NCBI RefSeq assembly: GCF_014284365.1
Contig: NZ_JACOGG010000006.1
Coordinates: 124,001-188,000 of the forward strand
Direction: 5' to 3'
Length of the DNA stretch: 64,000 bases
DNA from: Cognatundibacterium rugosum
GTDB taxonomy: Bacteria; Pseudomonadota; Gammaproteobacteria; Burkholderiales; Burkholderiaceae_D
Shown: positions 8,212 to 18,415 of the stretch, in pieces
Layout: each line of letters opens with the position of its first letter
Numbering within the stretch: position 1 is the first letter of the stretch
The notes under the pieces: model-generated
Database searches by the model: none
What the model saw: only the letters and a program-made list of their open reading frames with translations
Told to the model about the DNA's origin: nothing
Made by a program: the position numbers and the translations under genes

Positions 8212-8640
8212 TCAGGCGGCCTGTAAATCGTCTTGCAATAAGCCCAGATAACTGAGTAAGGGTATGGTAGCAGGCAACAGAGGTTCTACCGCAACCTGGC
8301 CCTGCCAAGCAAAGGCCTGTCCTTCCAGACTTTGCGGCTCACCTTCCCATTGATGGCTGATGAAAAAATGCAGTCTCACATGCGCGTGTGGATAGACATG
8401 CTCCACACCACACCAGGGCTGGGCATCGATAATACGTATACCGAGCTCTTCCAGAAATTCACGCTTGAGGGCTGCCAGAATATCCTCGTCAGCCTCAACC
8501 TTCCCGCCCGGGAATTCCCAATAGCCTTCGTAAGGCTTGCCGGGCGGACGCTGCGCCAGCAACACATCCCCATCCGGCCGCATCAGAATGCCGACCGCGA
8601 CATCGACCGGACGTTTCGCTTTCGCTGCAATTTCAGACAT
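8212..8640 (-). CDS. mutT: Nudix hydrolase, MutT-type (8-oxo-dGTP diphosphatase)
   Basis: A 142-residue Nudix protein expected to hydrolyse oxidised nucleotides such as 8-oxo-dGTP and prevent AT-to-CG mutations. The complete Nudix box G-x5-E-x7-REUxEExGU spans residues 46-68 (GKVEADE...REFLEELGI), and an FPGGKVE core is preceded by a MutT-like LLAQRPPGKPYEGYWE. The start chosen is the ATG at 8640; a longer in-frame extension to 8766 lies wholly inside the upstream ATPase gene. The start overlaps that gene's stop by 8 bp. Substrate is inferred from the family. Confidence 0.9.
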   Translation of the reverse strand: MSEIAAKAKRPVDVAVGILMRPDGDVLLAQRPPGKPYEGYWEFPGGKVEADEDILAALKREFLEELGIRIIDAQPWCGVEHVYPHAHVRLHFFISHQWEGEPQSLEGQAFAWQGQVAVEPLLPATIPLLSYLGLLQDDLQAA

Positions 8641-9511
8641 GTTTTCTCTCCGCTGACTGTCCTGCGTAATCCCGTGCAAATTGCCACGCCACTCGCCCCG
8701 AGCGCGAACCGCGTTGCAAGGCCCAGCGCAAAGCTTCTGGCCTTGCTGCTGCAATCTCTGCCGCATTGCAGCCCAGGCTGCTTAGCCAGTGCGCCACAAT
8801 CTCCAGGTAATCATCCTGACGGAAGGGATAGAAGGAAACCCACAGACCAAAGCGCTCGGACAAAGAAATTTTTTCTTCCACCGTTTCACCCGGATGCAGG
8901 TCACCATCATCGCCGTGACTATAACCTTGGTTATCCGACATTTTTTCCGGCAACAAATGACGCCGGTTCGAGGTCGCGTAAATCAGCACATTGTCAGATG
9001 GACCGGTAATACTGCCATCGAGTGCGACTTTCAACGCCTTGTAACCCGCCTCACCCTCTTCGAAAGACAAATCGTCGCAAAAAATAATGAAGCGCTCGTG
9101 ACGTTCTGCCACCAGGTCGACGATATCCGGCAAATCGGCCAGATCGGCTTTATCGACCTCGATCAGACGCAATCCCTGGTCGGCAAACTGATGCAGACAG
9201 GCTTTGATCAGCGATGATTTCCCGGTACCGCGTGCGCCGGTCAGCAAGACATTATTGGCCGGTAGCCCGGACACAAACTGGCGCGTATTCTGCTCTATCT
9301 GCTTTTTCTGAGCCGCGATGTTGCACAAATCATCCAGCCGTATCGTGGCCGGATGGCGCACCACCTGCAAATAGCCCACACCGCCGCGCTTACGCCAGCG
9401 AAAAGCACTACCCAGCGCCCAGTCTGGCACTGGTGTGGCAGCTGGCAGCAAGGCTTCCAGCCTGGCCAGCACCTGCTCGGCACGATTCAGAAAATGCTCC
9501 AATTGCGTCAT
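8633..9511 (-). CDS. DUF815-family AAA ATPase
   Basis: A 292-residue protein of the DUF815 family, a single P-loop ATPase domain of unknown role. Walker A is GARGTGKSS (92-100, Lys98), followed by a Walker B-like FIIFCDDLSFE and a sensor-like YATSNRRHLLPEKM. In Burkholderiales it is commonly found between argJ and a mutT-like gene, as here. It starts 11 bp after the argJ stop and overlaps mutT by 8 bp, so all three are probably cotranscribed. Family identification is firm; function is not known. Confidence 0.88.
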   Translation of the reverse strand: MTQLEHFLNRAEQVLARLEALLPAATPVPDWALGSAFRWRKRGGVGYLQVVRHPATIRLDDLCNIAAQKKQIEQNTRQFVSGLPANNVLLTGARGTGKSSLIKACLHQFADQGLRLIEVDKADLADLPDIVDLVAERHERFIIFCDDLSFEEGEAGYKALKVALDGSITGPSDNVLIYATSNRRHLLPEKMSDNQGYSHGDDGDLHPGETVEEKISLSERFGLWVSFYPFRQDDYLEIVAHWLSSLGCNAAEIAAARPEALRWALQRGSRSGRVAWQFARDYAGQSAERKHV

Positions 9512-9522
9512 GTCAGATTGGA

Positions 9523-10761
9523 TCAGGAGCGGTAATCGGCATTGATAGACACATAGTCATGCGATAAATCGCAAGTCCAGACCGTGGCCTGCGCCTCGCC
9601 GCGTGCCAGCTTCACGCGTATGGTGATTTCACTTTGCTGCATCACGCGCTGACCATCGGCCTCCTGATAGTCAGGATTGCGTCCGCCGTTTTTGGCAACC
9701 CAGACATCATCCAGATACAGATTGAGTTTGCTCACATCCAGATCCGTCACGCCGGCATAACCGATTGCGGCCAGGATACGACCAAGGTTCGGATCGGAAG
9801 CAAAGAAGGCCGTCTTAACCAGTGGTGAATGGGCGATCGAATAAGCGATTTTGCGGCATTCCTCAACATCATGGCCTTGTTCTACGGCGATAGTCATGAA
9901 CTTCGTCGCACCTTCACCGTCACGGATGATCATGTGTGCCAGTTTCTGGGACAGGGCAATCACTGCCTGCGCCAGCTGCTCATATTCCGGGCTGTCGATC
10001 TCACTCACTTCCACGCTGCCAGCGCCAGTGGCGATCAGCATGAAAGAGTCATTGGTCGAAGTATCACCATCAATCGTGATGCAGTTAAAGGATTGATCAG
10101 CTGCCTGCTTCACCAGATGGTCGAGCACAGCTTGAGATACCTTGGCATCCATCGCCAGGTAGCCCAGCATCGTCGCCATATTAGGCTTGATCATGCCAGC
10201 ACCTTTGCTGATACCAGTCATGGTCACGGTACGGCCACCGACTTGCACTGTAGCGGACGCAGCCTTAGGCTGAGTGTCGGTCGTCATGATGGATTCTGCG
10301 GCACGGAACCAGTTATCTTCCTGCAGATTGGCAATCGCCTGCGGCAAGCCAGCCACCAGGCGGTCTACCGGCAACTGTTCCAAAATGACGCCGGTAGAAA
10401 ACGGCAGTATCTGGGAGGCTTCACAGCCCAGCAATTCGGCCAGTGCGGCACAGGTTTTATTTGCTGCCGCCAGCCCGGCATCACCGGTGCCGGCATTCGC
10501 ATTTCCAGTATTGACGACTAACGCACGGATAGGACCAGAGGCCATGTGGAGGCTTTCCAGATGGGCCTTGGCTACCTGCACTGGTGCTGCGCAAAAACGG
10601 TTAGTTGTGAACACGCCTGCGACAGTCGCGGTTGGCGCCAGTTCCATGACCAGCACATCCTTACGATTGGCTTTACGAATGCCAGCCTCAGCATGTCCAA
10701 GACGGATACCTGCGACCGGTTTCAGATCAGCAGCAACGGGGATAGGGGAATTGACGGCCAT
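9523..10761 (-). CDS. argJ: Bifunctional ornithine acetyltransferase / N-acetylglutamate synthase ArgJ
   Basis: Transfers the acetyl group from N-acetylornithine to glutamate in the cyclic arginine pathway. It is made as a precursor that cuts itself into two chains at a conserved Thr, seen here in KPNMATMLG (Thr197); oxyanion residues lie in FSTGVILE. The start is the ATG at 10761, with AGGA about 6 bp upstream; an alternative 14 codons upstream lacks this support. The 412-residue length is normal. It leads the argJ-DUF815-mutT operon and faces away from the TonB receptor gene. Confidence 0.95.
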   Translation of the reverse strand: MAVNSPIPVAADLKPVAGIRLGHAEAGIRKANRKDVLVMELAPTATVAGVFTTNRFCAAPVQVAKAHLESLHMASGPIRALVVNTGNANAGTGDAGLAAANKTCAALAELLGCEASQILPFSTGVILEQLPVDRLVAGLPQAIANLQEDNWFRAAESIMTTDTQPKAASATVQVGGRTVTMTGISKGAGMIKPNMATMLGYLAMDAKVSQAVLDHLVKQAADQSFNCITIDGDTSTNDSFMLIATGAGSVEVSEIDSPEYEQLAQAVIALSQKLAHMIIRDGEGATKFMTIAVEQGHDVEECRKIAYSIAHSPLVKTAFFASDPNLGRILAAIGYAGVTDLDVSKLNLYLDDVWVAKNGGRNPDYQEADGQRVMQQSEITIRVKLARGEAQATVWTCDLSHDYVSINADYRS

Positions 10762-11015
10762 GTTTTTTCCTAGCGATGAAATCAAGCCGACATTGTAGGG
10801 CATTTTGTTGCGCTGCGAAGCCTGAGTTCATATGCAGCAAACAAGAAAATCAGCCTCGTCACTCACCCATGCACAGACCTGCACCAACCAGCAAGGAAAG
10901 CTTGGATTTGGGAACTTCAGCGTCCCACACAGGGTCAGAGATTTTGTTATTTTATCACCTCAATAAAACGCTTACTTTTCTGAACTCAGGCTCATTCAAT
11001 TTCACCGGTATATCT

Positions 11016-13073
11016 ATGAAGCTGCAGATTCACTCTGTCAAAAAACATCAACACCTGTGCCTGACTTTGCTGGCATTAGTCACACAGGCCTGCCTGTTGC
11101 CCGCGCAGGCGGATGATATGGCCAGTGTAACCCGCACTGAAACCGCTGCTGCAGACAAAAACAATGCCGTCACGCAGGCCGAAGATGGCTTTGGTAATCA
11201 GGCCGGGAAAGAATCCATCGGTATCTACAGCGACAGCAATGTACGTGGCTTCTCCCCTGGCAAGGCAGGGAATCTGCGGATAGAAGGGATGTACTTTGAT
11301 AAGCGTGCCTATCTCGGCCATTTACTGCTGGATGGGTCCAAAGTCAGGATAGGCACTACCGTCACGGGTTATCCCTTTCCGGCGCCAACCGGCATCGTCG
11401 ATTATCAATTGCGCAAAGCAGGTGATCAGGCTGAATACAGTTATTCTGTGGAGTTAGAAAACTCGATGCGCGGCGCTGGTGACCGCGCGCTTGATGTCAA
11501 CGCACTGCTGCCGCTGACCGCAGCGGATGCACGCGTCAAAATGGGCCTATCGGTAGCGGCTTCGGCCTATAAAGAGCTGACCCCGCAACACGAAGCATCG
11601 TATTACCGTTCAGCGGCTATTGTGGGTCGCATACGCAGTGCTGATCAGGGTGATACCGCATTTGAACTGCTACCGTTTTACAGCCACGATCAGGTACCGT
11701 ATGAAACGCCACACAGCTATTGGCTGCTACCCGATGGCAAACTGCCACCCGCAGCAAGCTACCACTTCGCGAACAAATCCGCGATGAAGGCTGACTGGAT
11801 GCGCGGTCACGGTCACTCCCGTACCCTGGGTCTGATTTATCAACAACAGTTGCCAGGGCAGTGGCTGTTCAAAGGCAGTCTGATCCGTTCCGCGGCTGAT
11901 TATCCCCGATCAGAAACGCATGTGATCGAACAATTGTCCGGCAATCGCTGGCAAAACAGCTATTACTCAGAAAAAAACGTGACTAAGCAGGCAGACAGTG
12001 TAGAACTGAGGCTCAGTAAAACCCTGCAGCATGAAGACAGCAGGCAGCAGTTTCATCTGGTCTGGCGTGGACGGCGCAGCGAACAACGCTATGGCGGAGA
12101 AGCCTATGCCGACCTTGGAACCGTCGAGTTCCGCCAACAATATGCCGAACTGACATTGCCCACGACGGCCCCTGATTTCTCATATAGCGAACGTTCGCTG
12201 GACCGCGTCAGGCAAAGTAATCTGGGACTGGCCTATGAATACCAGAATGCCCTTGCCACGTTAAATCTGGGTCTGATGAAGTCTTACTATGACAAACAGA
12301 CCTGGACCGGCACGGCACAGGAACGCAGCTTTGTGCGCATGCAGGATCAACCACTGCTAAGCTACTGGAATCTCAGTCTGGCCTTAGGTGCTGGCTATTC
12401 GCTGTATGGCGGACAAACTCAGGGACTGGAAGAAAGTGGTGTGGCGCCAGTCAGTGCAAGCAACCGTTTTGCCGCACTGCCCGCCATCCATACCTCGCAA
12501 AAAGATGCTGGTCTGCGTTGGAAATGGCAGCAGGGAGAGCGCAGTCTGAATGCGGTGTTGGGCTATTTTGAAGTCAGCAAGCCACACTATGGATTCAATA
12601 GCCAACAACTGTATGCGCAGACCGGACAAGTGCAGCACCGTGGACTGGAAGGCAGTATTGCCGGGAATCTGACGCCACATCTGAATCTGGTGATGGCCGC
12701 GGTTTATCTGGATGCGCGCGTCACTCAACCACTCAGCAATACCGCCAGCGTCAGACCGGTTGCCAGCGTGCCGCTGGAAGTGCGCAGCTATCTGGAATAC
12801 AGCCCGCCTCAATTACCGAATAGTTCAGCCGATCTGGGGCTGCAGTACAGTGGCCCACAAACGAGCTCAGAATCCAGTGGCAGCCGGCTCGATAAAAAAA
12901 TCCTGGTACAACTGGGCTTGCGTCATCAACTGGACTGGGGCAACGCCAAGCTGCAATTGCGCTTTCAGGTCAGTAATCTGTTTAACCGTGATACCTGGGA
13001 AGTGGACAGCGATAACACCTTCATCCCGGGACGCCCCCGCAGCTGGCGCCTGATCATGACGCTGACGCATTGA
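11016..13073 (+). CDS. TonB-dependent outer-membrane receptor, substrate unknown
   Basis: A 685-residue outer-membrane protein. The signal peptide is residues 1-32 (basic start, hydrophobic core, ending PAQA). A plug-like region follows, with IGIYSDSNVRGFSPGKAGNL and the RIEGMYFDKR segment, then a long beta-barrel ending SNLFNRDTWEVDSD...PGRPRSWRLIMTLTH, the usual TonB-receptor finish, although the last residue is His rather than Phe. No clear TonB box is seen. The start is the ATG at 11016, in front of the signal peptide; 80 earlier codons in frame have no coding character. No transporter or siderophore genes are adjacent, so the ligand cannot be guessed. Confidence 0.8.
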   Translation: MKLQIHSVKKHQHLCLTLLALVTQACLLPAQADDMASVTRTETAAADKNNAVTQAEDGFGNQAGKESIGIYSDSNVRGFSPGKAGNLRIEGMYFDKRAYLGHLLLDGSKVRIGTTVTGYPFPAPTGIVDYQLRKAGDQAEYSYSVELENSMRGAGDRALDVNALLPLTAADARVKMGLSVAASAYKELTPQHEASYYRSAAIVGRIRSADQGDTAFELLPFYSHDQVPYETPHSYWLLPDGKLPPAASYHFANKSAMKADWMRGHGHSRTLGLIYQQQLPGQWLFKGSLIRSAADYPRSETHVIEQLSGNRWQNSYYSEKNVTKQADSVELRLSKTLQHEDSRQQFHLVWRGRRSEQRYGGEAYADLGTVEFRQQYAELTLPTTAPDFSYSERSLDRVRQSNLGLAYEYQNALATLNLGLMKSYYDKQTWTGTAQERSFVRMQDQPLLSYWNLSLALGAGYSLYGGQTQGLEESGVAPVSASNRFAALPAIHTSQKDAGLRWKWQQGERSLNAVLGYFEVSKPHYGFNSQQLYAQTGQVQHRGLEGSIAGNLTPHLNLVMAAVYLDARVTQPLSNTASVRPVASVPLEVRSYLEYSPPQLPNSSADLGLQYSGPQTSSESSGSRLDKKILVQLGLRHQLDWGNAKLQLRFQVSNLFNRDTWEVDSDNTFIPGRPRSWRLIMTLTH

Positions 13074-13294
13074 GATCAGTTTGGCTACAAAGCTGATTTA
13101 ATTCTGACGGATGAGGGATAGACATGTAAGTCTGAAACGGCTTATCAAGGATCGGCTGTTTTAAGCTATCGAGAGATTGAGGCATTCTTTTGCAACATAT
13201 ATGTCCTGTCATTCAGGTGCAACATTTGTTCTTCAATTGTTATTTTCATGCTTAAATCCGGCAAAACGTCATTCAAACTATTTCTATCATTAAT

Positions 13295-13753
13295 ATGCGT
13301 CTTTCAATTCTACCTATACTTCTTCTGACAGCCTGTTCTAACGTACCTGTAACGCACCCTGATCTTCCTGGAAAAATCGCTGTCGAGATAGTTTGTTCAC
13401 AATTACCTACTACTGAAGCCAAAGCACGACTAGAACGTGCATGGAAGAAGTGCTATGTAGGACCGGAATTACAAGAAATGACACTCATGGTTGGAAAGGT
13501 ACCCTTAACTGTCCCAGTTGGTTCGACTGGAACTACCCAAGTCATTAATGAAGGCGCCGACGACAAAGGAACCCTGAGCGTACTGCTGCCCAATGGAAAA
13601 AGAGTTTTGTATGCTCAGTTTTCTAGTTCCAAAAACTGTCCAAGCCTAATTGCCATTGACAGTGGTCCTGCGCTATGGATATTGGCTGCGAAAAACACTG
13701 GTACCTGGCTACAAGATCCAAATGCTCCGGGTCCATTTTCAAACTGTAAATAA
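13295..13753 (+). CDS. Orphan lipoprotein of unknown function
   Basis: A 152-residue protein with a short lipoprotein signal ending in the lipobox LLTAC (lipidated Cys14), so it should be anchored in a membrane facing the periplasm. The mature part has four further cysteines (in EIVCS, KKCYVG, KNCPS and the C-terminal FSNCK) that could form disulfides. No known domain is recognised. The region is visibly richer in A and T than its neighbours, which hints at separate acquisition. It stands alone between the TonB receptor and secA. Confidence 0.65.
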   Translation: MRLSILPILLLTACSNVPVTHPDLPGKIAVEIVCSQLPTTEAKARLERAWKKCYVGPELQEMTLMVGKVPLTVPVGSTGTTQVINEGADDKGTLSVLLPNGKRVLYAQFSSSKNCPSLIAIDSGPALWILAAKNTGTWLQDPNAPGPFSNCK

Positions 13754-13877
13754 TGTACTGAACAGCCATCACTCCGAACAACTAAAGCGTATCGAAAAAA
13801 ATTTACAATTAATCAGTCCACTGTGATTTGTTCATACTCGTCACGCACTAACTAATTATCACAAAAATCAAAATACA

Positions 13878-13906
13878 AAAAAGGGCGGAACCTGTCCGCC
13901 CTTTTT
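13878..13906. terminator. Bidirectional intrinsic terminator between lipoprotein gene and secA
   Basis: Perfect arms AAAAAGGGCGGA (13878-13889) and TCCGCCCTTTTT (13895-13906) with a 5-base loop. A T-run follows on both strands, so it can end both the forward transcript and secA on the minus strand. Confidence 0.9.
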
Positions 13907-13933
13907 GCTACTCACTTTTCACCGCCAACTGGC

Positions 13934-16690
13934 TCAGGCCAGCTTACCGTGACATTGTTTGTACTTCTTACCGCTGCCGCACGGGCAAGGATCGTTGCGG
14001 CCTATCTTCAGGCCCAGTGTCACCTCCGGTTCACCGTCTGTCAGTGCCGGTGGTGCCAGCATCTCTTCCGGTGACGCGTTGGCATCAAAATCAGCATGAC
14101 GGTAAGACACGTTCTCTACCTGAGCCTGCGCCATCTGCTGTTCCGCCGCTTCGATTTCCTCGCGCGACTGTATGCGTACTGTGACGACCGTACGTATCAC
14201 TTCGCTCTTGATCTGATCCAGCATCTGGGCGAACAGTTCAAACGCTTCACGTTTGTATTCCTGCTTAGGATTTTTCTGTGCATAGCCACGCAGATGGATG
14301 CCCTGACGCAAATGGTCGAGTGCAGCCAGATGCTCACGCCAGTGATTATCGATACTTTGCAACATCACACTGCGTTCAAAACCGGCGAAGGACTCTTTGC
14401 CGACCAACTCCACCTTGGCATCGTAGTTCGTGTTCACGACCTGCAGCACGCGCTCCAGTATGTCGTCGTCGGTCAGGTCAGCCTCGTCAGCCAGCATCTT
14501 ACTCAGATTCAGATGGATGTCCCACTCGGCAGCCAGCACGGATTCCAAACCGGCGATATCCCATTGTTCTTCCACCGATTCTTCTGGCACATAAGTGCGC
14601 ACAACATCATTGAACATACCATGACGCAGCGACGTCATCATCTCTGTCATATCATGCGCTTCGAGTAACTCGTTACGCTGCTGGTAAATGACTTTACGCT
14701 GATCGTTGGCGACGTCATCGTATTCCAGCAATTGCTTACGGATGTCGAAGTTACGTGCTTCTACTTTACGTTGCGCTGACTCGATAGAACGGGTCACCAT
14801 ACCGGCTTCGATCGGTTCACCTTGCGGCATGTTCAGGCGGTCCATGATCGCCCTGACCCGGTCACCGGCAAAAATACGCAGCAACTGATCATCCAGCGAC
14901 AGATAGAAACGGCTGGAACCTGGATCACCCTGACGACCGGAACGACCACGCAACTGGTTATCGACGCGGCGCGATTCATGGCGTTCGGTACCGATAATGT
15001 GCAAGCCACCAGCTGCCACCACCTGGTCATGCAGCGACTGCCATTCATTGCGCAATTTATCGGACTGGATCTGTTTCTCAGCATCAGAGAATGCGGCATT
15101 CGCCTCTATCATCTGCACCTGTTTACCGACATTACCACCGAGTACGATATCAGTACCACGACCTGCCATATTGGTGGCGATAGTGATGGCCTGAGGACGA
15201 CCTGCCTGAGCCACGATTTCCGCTTCGCGTGCATGCTGCTTGGCGTTCAGCACATTGTGCGGCAGCTTCGCTTTAGTCAGAATACCGGACAACAATTCGG
15301 AATTCTCGATCGATGTAGTACCCACCAGCACAGGCTGGCCACGGGTATAGCAATCCTGAATATCGTTCAGCATTGCACCGTATTTTTCTTCCGACGTTTT
15401 ATATACCTGATCCTGGCGGTCTTTACGCTGGGATGGACGGTTAGGTGGAATGACTACGGTTTCGAGACCATAGATTTCCTGGAACTCATAGGCTTCGGTA
15501 TCGGCAGTACCGGTCATACCGGACAGCTTACCGTACATACGGAAGTAGTTCTGGAAAGTGATCGAGGCCAGCGTCTGGTTCTCGTTCTGGATACGTACGC
15601 CCTCTTTCGCTTCAACCGCCTGATGCAGGCCATCCGACCAGCGGCGTCCTGTCATCATACGGCCGGTGAATTCATCCACAATCACGATTTCGCCATCCTG
15701 CACCACATAGTGCTGGTCTTTGAAGTACAGTGCCTGTGCGCGCAAAGCGGCGTACAGATGGTGAATCAGGGTGATGTGTGCAGGATCATACAGCGATGCG
15801 CCTTCCGGCAGCAGGCCCATCTGGGTCAGAATTTTTTCAGCTTTTTCGTGGCCGGCTTCAGTCAGCAGAACCTGATGCGTTTTTTCATCCTTGGTGTAAT
15901 CGCCGGGAACTTCAACCACGCCTTTACCGTCGGGCGTTTCTTCACCTATCTGCAAAGTCAGCAGCTTAGGCACTTCATTCATCTGGTAATACAGTTCAGT
16001 ATGGTTTTCTGCCTGACCGGAGATAATCAGCGGTGTACGTGCTTCATCGATGAGAATCGAGTCAACTTCATCGACCACTGCAAAGTTGAGGCTACGCTGT
16101 ACGCGGTCCTTGGCTTCAAACACCATGTTATCGCGCAGATAGTCAAAACCGAATTCGTTATTGGTACCGTAGGTAATATCGGAACCATACGCATTTTGCT
16201 TGGCGTCGTGATCCAGTTGCGCCAGGTTGGTACCGGTAGTCAGACCCAGCCAGCCATACAGTTTGCCCATGGATTCCGCATCGCGCTGTGCCAGGTAATC
16301 ATTCACTGTCACCACATGCACGCCCTTACCAGACAAGGCATTGAGGTAAATCGGCAGCGTTGCCATCAGGGTTTTACCTTCGCCGGTACCCATTTCAGCG
16401 ATTTTACCGTAATGCAGAGTCATACCACCGATCAGTTGCACATCGAAGTGGCGCATTTTCAATACGCGCTTACTCGCTTCGCGGCAAACTGCAAATGCTT
16501 CTACCAACAAACTATCTAAAGTTTCGCCCTTTGCAACGCGCGCTTTGAATTCAGCAGTCTTGGCCTGTAAGGCCTCGTCCGACAGAGTTTCCAGCTGAGG
16601 TTCCAATGCGTTGATCTCACGCACCGTCTTTTGGTATTGCTTCAAAAGCCGTTGATTACGGCTGCCGAATATCTTGGTCAGGAATGACAT
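13934..16690 (-). CDS. secA: Preprotein translocase ATPase SecA
   Basis: The ATP-driven motor that pushes unfolded secretory proteins through SecYEG at the inner membrane. The 918-residue protein is full length, with the first nucleotide-binding motif [15 protein letters not shown] near residue 100, the [19 protein letters not shown] segment, [11 protein letters not shown] and [12 protein letters not shown]. The C-terminal zinc domain ([14 protein letters not shown]), which binds SecB and phospholipid, is present. A terminator lies just downstream. In related genomes secA is next to argJ; here a TonB receptor and a lipoprotein separate them. Confidence 0.98.
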   Translation of the reverse strand: MSFLTKIFGSRNQRLLKQYQKTVREINALEPQLETLSDEALQAKTAEFKARVAKGETLDSLLVEAFAVCREASKRVLKMRHFDVQLIGGMTLHYGKIAEMGTGEGKTLMATLPIYLNALSGKGVHVVTVNDYLAQRDAESMGKLYGWLGLTTGTNLAQLDHDAKQNAYGSDITYGTNNEFGFDYLRDNMVFEAKDRVQRSLNFAVVDEVDSILIDEARTPLIISGQAENHTELYYQMNEVPKLLTLQIGEETPDGKGVVEVPGDYTKDEKTHQVLLTEAGHEKAEKILTQMGLLPEGASLYDPAHITLIHHLYAALRAQALYFKDQHYVVQDGEIVIVDEFTGRMMTGRRWSDGLHQAVEAKEGVRIQNENQTLASITFQNYFRMYGKLSGMTGTADTEAYEFQEIYGLETVVIPPNRPSQRKDRQDQVYKTSEEKYGAMLNDIQDCYTRGQPVLVGTTSIENSELLSGILTKAKLPHNVLNAKQHAREAEIVAQAGRPQAITIATNMAGRGTDIVLGGNVGKQVQMIEANAAFSDAEKQIQSDKLRNEWQSLHDQVVAAGGLHIIGTERHESRRVDNQLRGRSGRQGDPGSSRFYLSLDDQLLRIFAGDRVRAIMDRLNMPQGEPIEAGMVTRSIESAQRKVEARNFDIRKQLLEYDDVANDQRKVIYQQRNELLEAHDMTEMMTSLRHGMFNDVVRTYVPEESVEEQWDIAGLESVLAAEWDIHLNLSKMLADEADLTDDDILERVLQVVNTNYDAKVELVGKESFAGFERSVMLQSIDNHWREHLAALDHLRQGIHLRGYAQKNPKQEYKREAFELFAQMLDQIKSEVIRTVVTVRIQSREEIEAAEQQMAQAQVENVSYRHADFDANASPEEMLAPPALTDGEPEVTLGLKIGRNDPCPCGSGKKYKQCHGKLA

Positions 16691-16776
16691 GCTATGAACG
16701 GAAAGTTAAATTCTGAAAAACGCCGCGGCAAAAAATTGCTTGCACAGCAACAATATGGATAACTCACGATTTTACC

Positions 16777-16824
16777 ATGTGACACCCCCTTGACCAGTAA
16801 ACACTGATCAAAACTCTGTCACAT
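16777..16824. repeat. Inverted repeat between M23 peptidase gene and secA
   Basis: Perfect 8-base arms ATGTGACA (16777-16784) and TGTCACAT (16817-16824), separated by 32 bases. It lies after the M23 stop and ahead of secA on the minus strand. It may mark a terminator or a regulatory site of secA; no T-run follows. Confidence 0.35.
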
Positions 16825-16859
16825 ATACGGAGTTGGTGACTAAATACACAAAAACAAGC

Positions 16860-17819
16860 TTATTTCTGATCAAGTTTCGCCAGATTTGCCTGATTTGCGC
16901 CCGCCGACAGGAATTTATGCGGGTTTTGTGGAACATCTTTCACCCTGACTTCAAAGTGCAGATGGGCGCCCGTTGAACGGCCAGTCGAACCGATATCAGC
17001 CACATGCTGACCACGCTTCACAATGTCACCGAGCTTGACGTAGATTTTGGAAGTATGCGCGTAACGGGTGATCAGCTCGCCGCCATGGTCAATTTCCAGC
17101 ATATTGCCAAACTGAGGATGATACTCAGCTGCGATCACCACGCCACCGGCAGCGGCCAGAATCGGCGTGCCGGTCGGTGCGGAGAAATCTATTCCCTCAT
17201 GAAATGCACTGCGTCCGGTAAACGGATCTACGCGCCAGCCAAAGCCGGAGGCGTTATAAGCCACGTTCACAGGCTGGGTAGTGGGTAATAACTTAGACTG
17301 AATTTTAAAGGCCATCAGCTTGGTTTCCACCACATTCATATAGTCTGAGCGATGTTCGATATCGCTTGCCAAGACATCCAATGCGGCCTGTAATTCCTTC
17401 ATATCCAGCTCTGCGGAAGGCGATTTCAATATTTCAGGACCACCACGTCCAGGCGCTTCTTTGAAATTAAATTCTTCCGGTTTGACGCCAGCCAGGCCTT
17501 GCACCCGCTCGCCAAGTGCATCCAGACGTACCAACTGCGCCTGCATTTCCCCCAGTCGTGCAGCCATGGCTGCCAGGTTTTCTTTCAGATAGCGTTCTTT
17601 TGCGTCCGGATCATGCGCCAGACTGACACTGGCAGGTAACAAATTGCGCAGTAACGGCACATCGGCACTGGCCAGACGCAAAGTCAGCGCTGCCATCAGG
17701 GCGCCACACACACAGGTAATGAGCAAAAAGCCAAGCGTCGCGAGTATCAGATGATGTGAGCTCAAGGTCACCGACTTGGCCTGAGTGAAGCGAGAATGCA
17801 TCAATATTATTTGCATCAA
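16860..17819 (-). CDS. M23-family peptidase, membrane-anchored (murein hydrolase or activator)
   Basis: A 319-residue protein with one N-terminal transmembrane segment (about residues 22-50), a coiled-coil-like linker and a C-terminal M23/LytM domain. The zinc ligands are present: H-x3-D in FHEGIDF, and HLHFE near the end, so it may be catalytically active against peptidoglycan cross-links. Proteins of this type are regularly found next to secA in betaproteobacteria. It is divergent from dciA. Two ATGs start the frame in tandem and a third lies six codons in; the exact start is uncertain. Confidence 0.88.
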   Translation of the reverse strand: MMQIILMHSRFTQAKSVTLSSHHLILATLGFLLITCVCGALMAALTLRLASADVPLLRNLLPASVSLAHDPDAKERYLKENLAAMAARLGEMQAQLVRLDALGERVQGLAGVKPEEFNFKEAPGRGGPEILKSPSAELDMKELQAALDVLASDIEHRSDYMNVVETKLMAFKIQSKLLPTTQPVNVAYNASGFGWRVDPFTGRSAFHEGIDFSAPTGTPILAAAGGVVIAAEYHPQFGNMLEIDHGGELITRYAHTSKIYVKLGDIVKRGQHVADIGSTGRSTGAHLHFEVRVKDVPQNPHKFLSAGANQANLAKLDQK

Positions 17820-17877
17820 TACGGTCCTCAGAAATCAGGTACTGAATGGTCAGGCGCTTTGTGTTATGGTGTCGCGC

Positions 17878-18378
17878 ATGTCAACACCAACAAAAAATCC
17901 AGCGCGTATTTTTATCCATCGGGGCCGGCCTCAACAGAAAGTCAGCGGTGCCGCAGACTATTTGCGTCTGAACGACAAGATGGCGATGTTGTTACCGACG
18001 ATACAGCGCAATCTGCGCCTGAAGCAGGATTGCCAACACATCCTGCCACGCATGTTCGACAGCTGCGAGGTCTTACAATTACAGGATGAGGTATTAACGC
18101 TGGCAGCACCGAATGCGGCGCTTGCCACCAAACTCAAGCAATCGGGCACGAAATTGCAAACTTGCCTACAAGAACGAGGCTGGCAGGTTAACGCAATCCG
18201 TATCAAAGTACAAGTAAAACGCGTAGTCGAAAAACCGACACCGGTCAAACAGATCAGTTTATCCAACCACGCACTCCATGCATTGACAGAGCTGGAACAA
18301 ACACTGGAAAAGAGCAAGCACAATAGCGATCTGCATGCTGCGTTAGCGCGCATGATAGCGCGCCACCAGAATAAGTAA
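17878..18378 (+). CDS. dciA: DUF721 protein DciA (DnaB helicase loader)
   Basis: A 166-residue DUF721 protein. DciA is the ancestral loader of the replicative helicase DnaB in bacteria that lack DnaC. The sequence shows the fold's characteristic stretch of short hydrophobic strands (around VLQLQDEVLTLAAPNAALATKLKQ) and an arginine/lysine-rich N-terminus. The start chosen is the ATG at 17878, in front of MSTPTKNPARIF; upstream codons in frame overlap the divergent M23 gene. It converges on the adenosyltransferase gene with 37 bp between the stops. Confidence 0.85.
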   Translation: MSTPTKNPARIFIHRGRPQQKVSGAADYLRLNDKMAMLLPTIQRNLRLKQDCQHILPRMFDSCEVLQLQDEVLTLAAPNAALATKLKQSGTKLQTCLQERGWQVNAIRIKVQVKRVVEKPTPVKQISLSNHALHALTELEQTLEKSKHNSDLHAALARMIARHQNK

Positions 18379-18415
18379 TCAAGTCATACTGCAAATACTT
18401 AAACTGCCAGGGCAA

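Noticed and set aside
9829-10521. A 230-codon open frame on the plus strand
   Set aside because: Antisense to argJ, with no start signal or family resemblance.
14822-16519. A 565-codon open frame on the plus strand
   Set aside because: It is wholly antisense to secA, whose protein is unmistakable; the antisense product is low-complexity and resembles no family.
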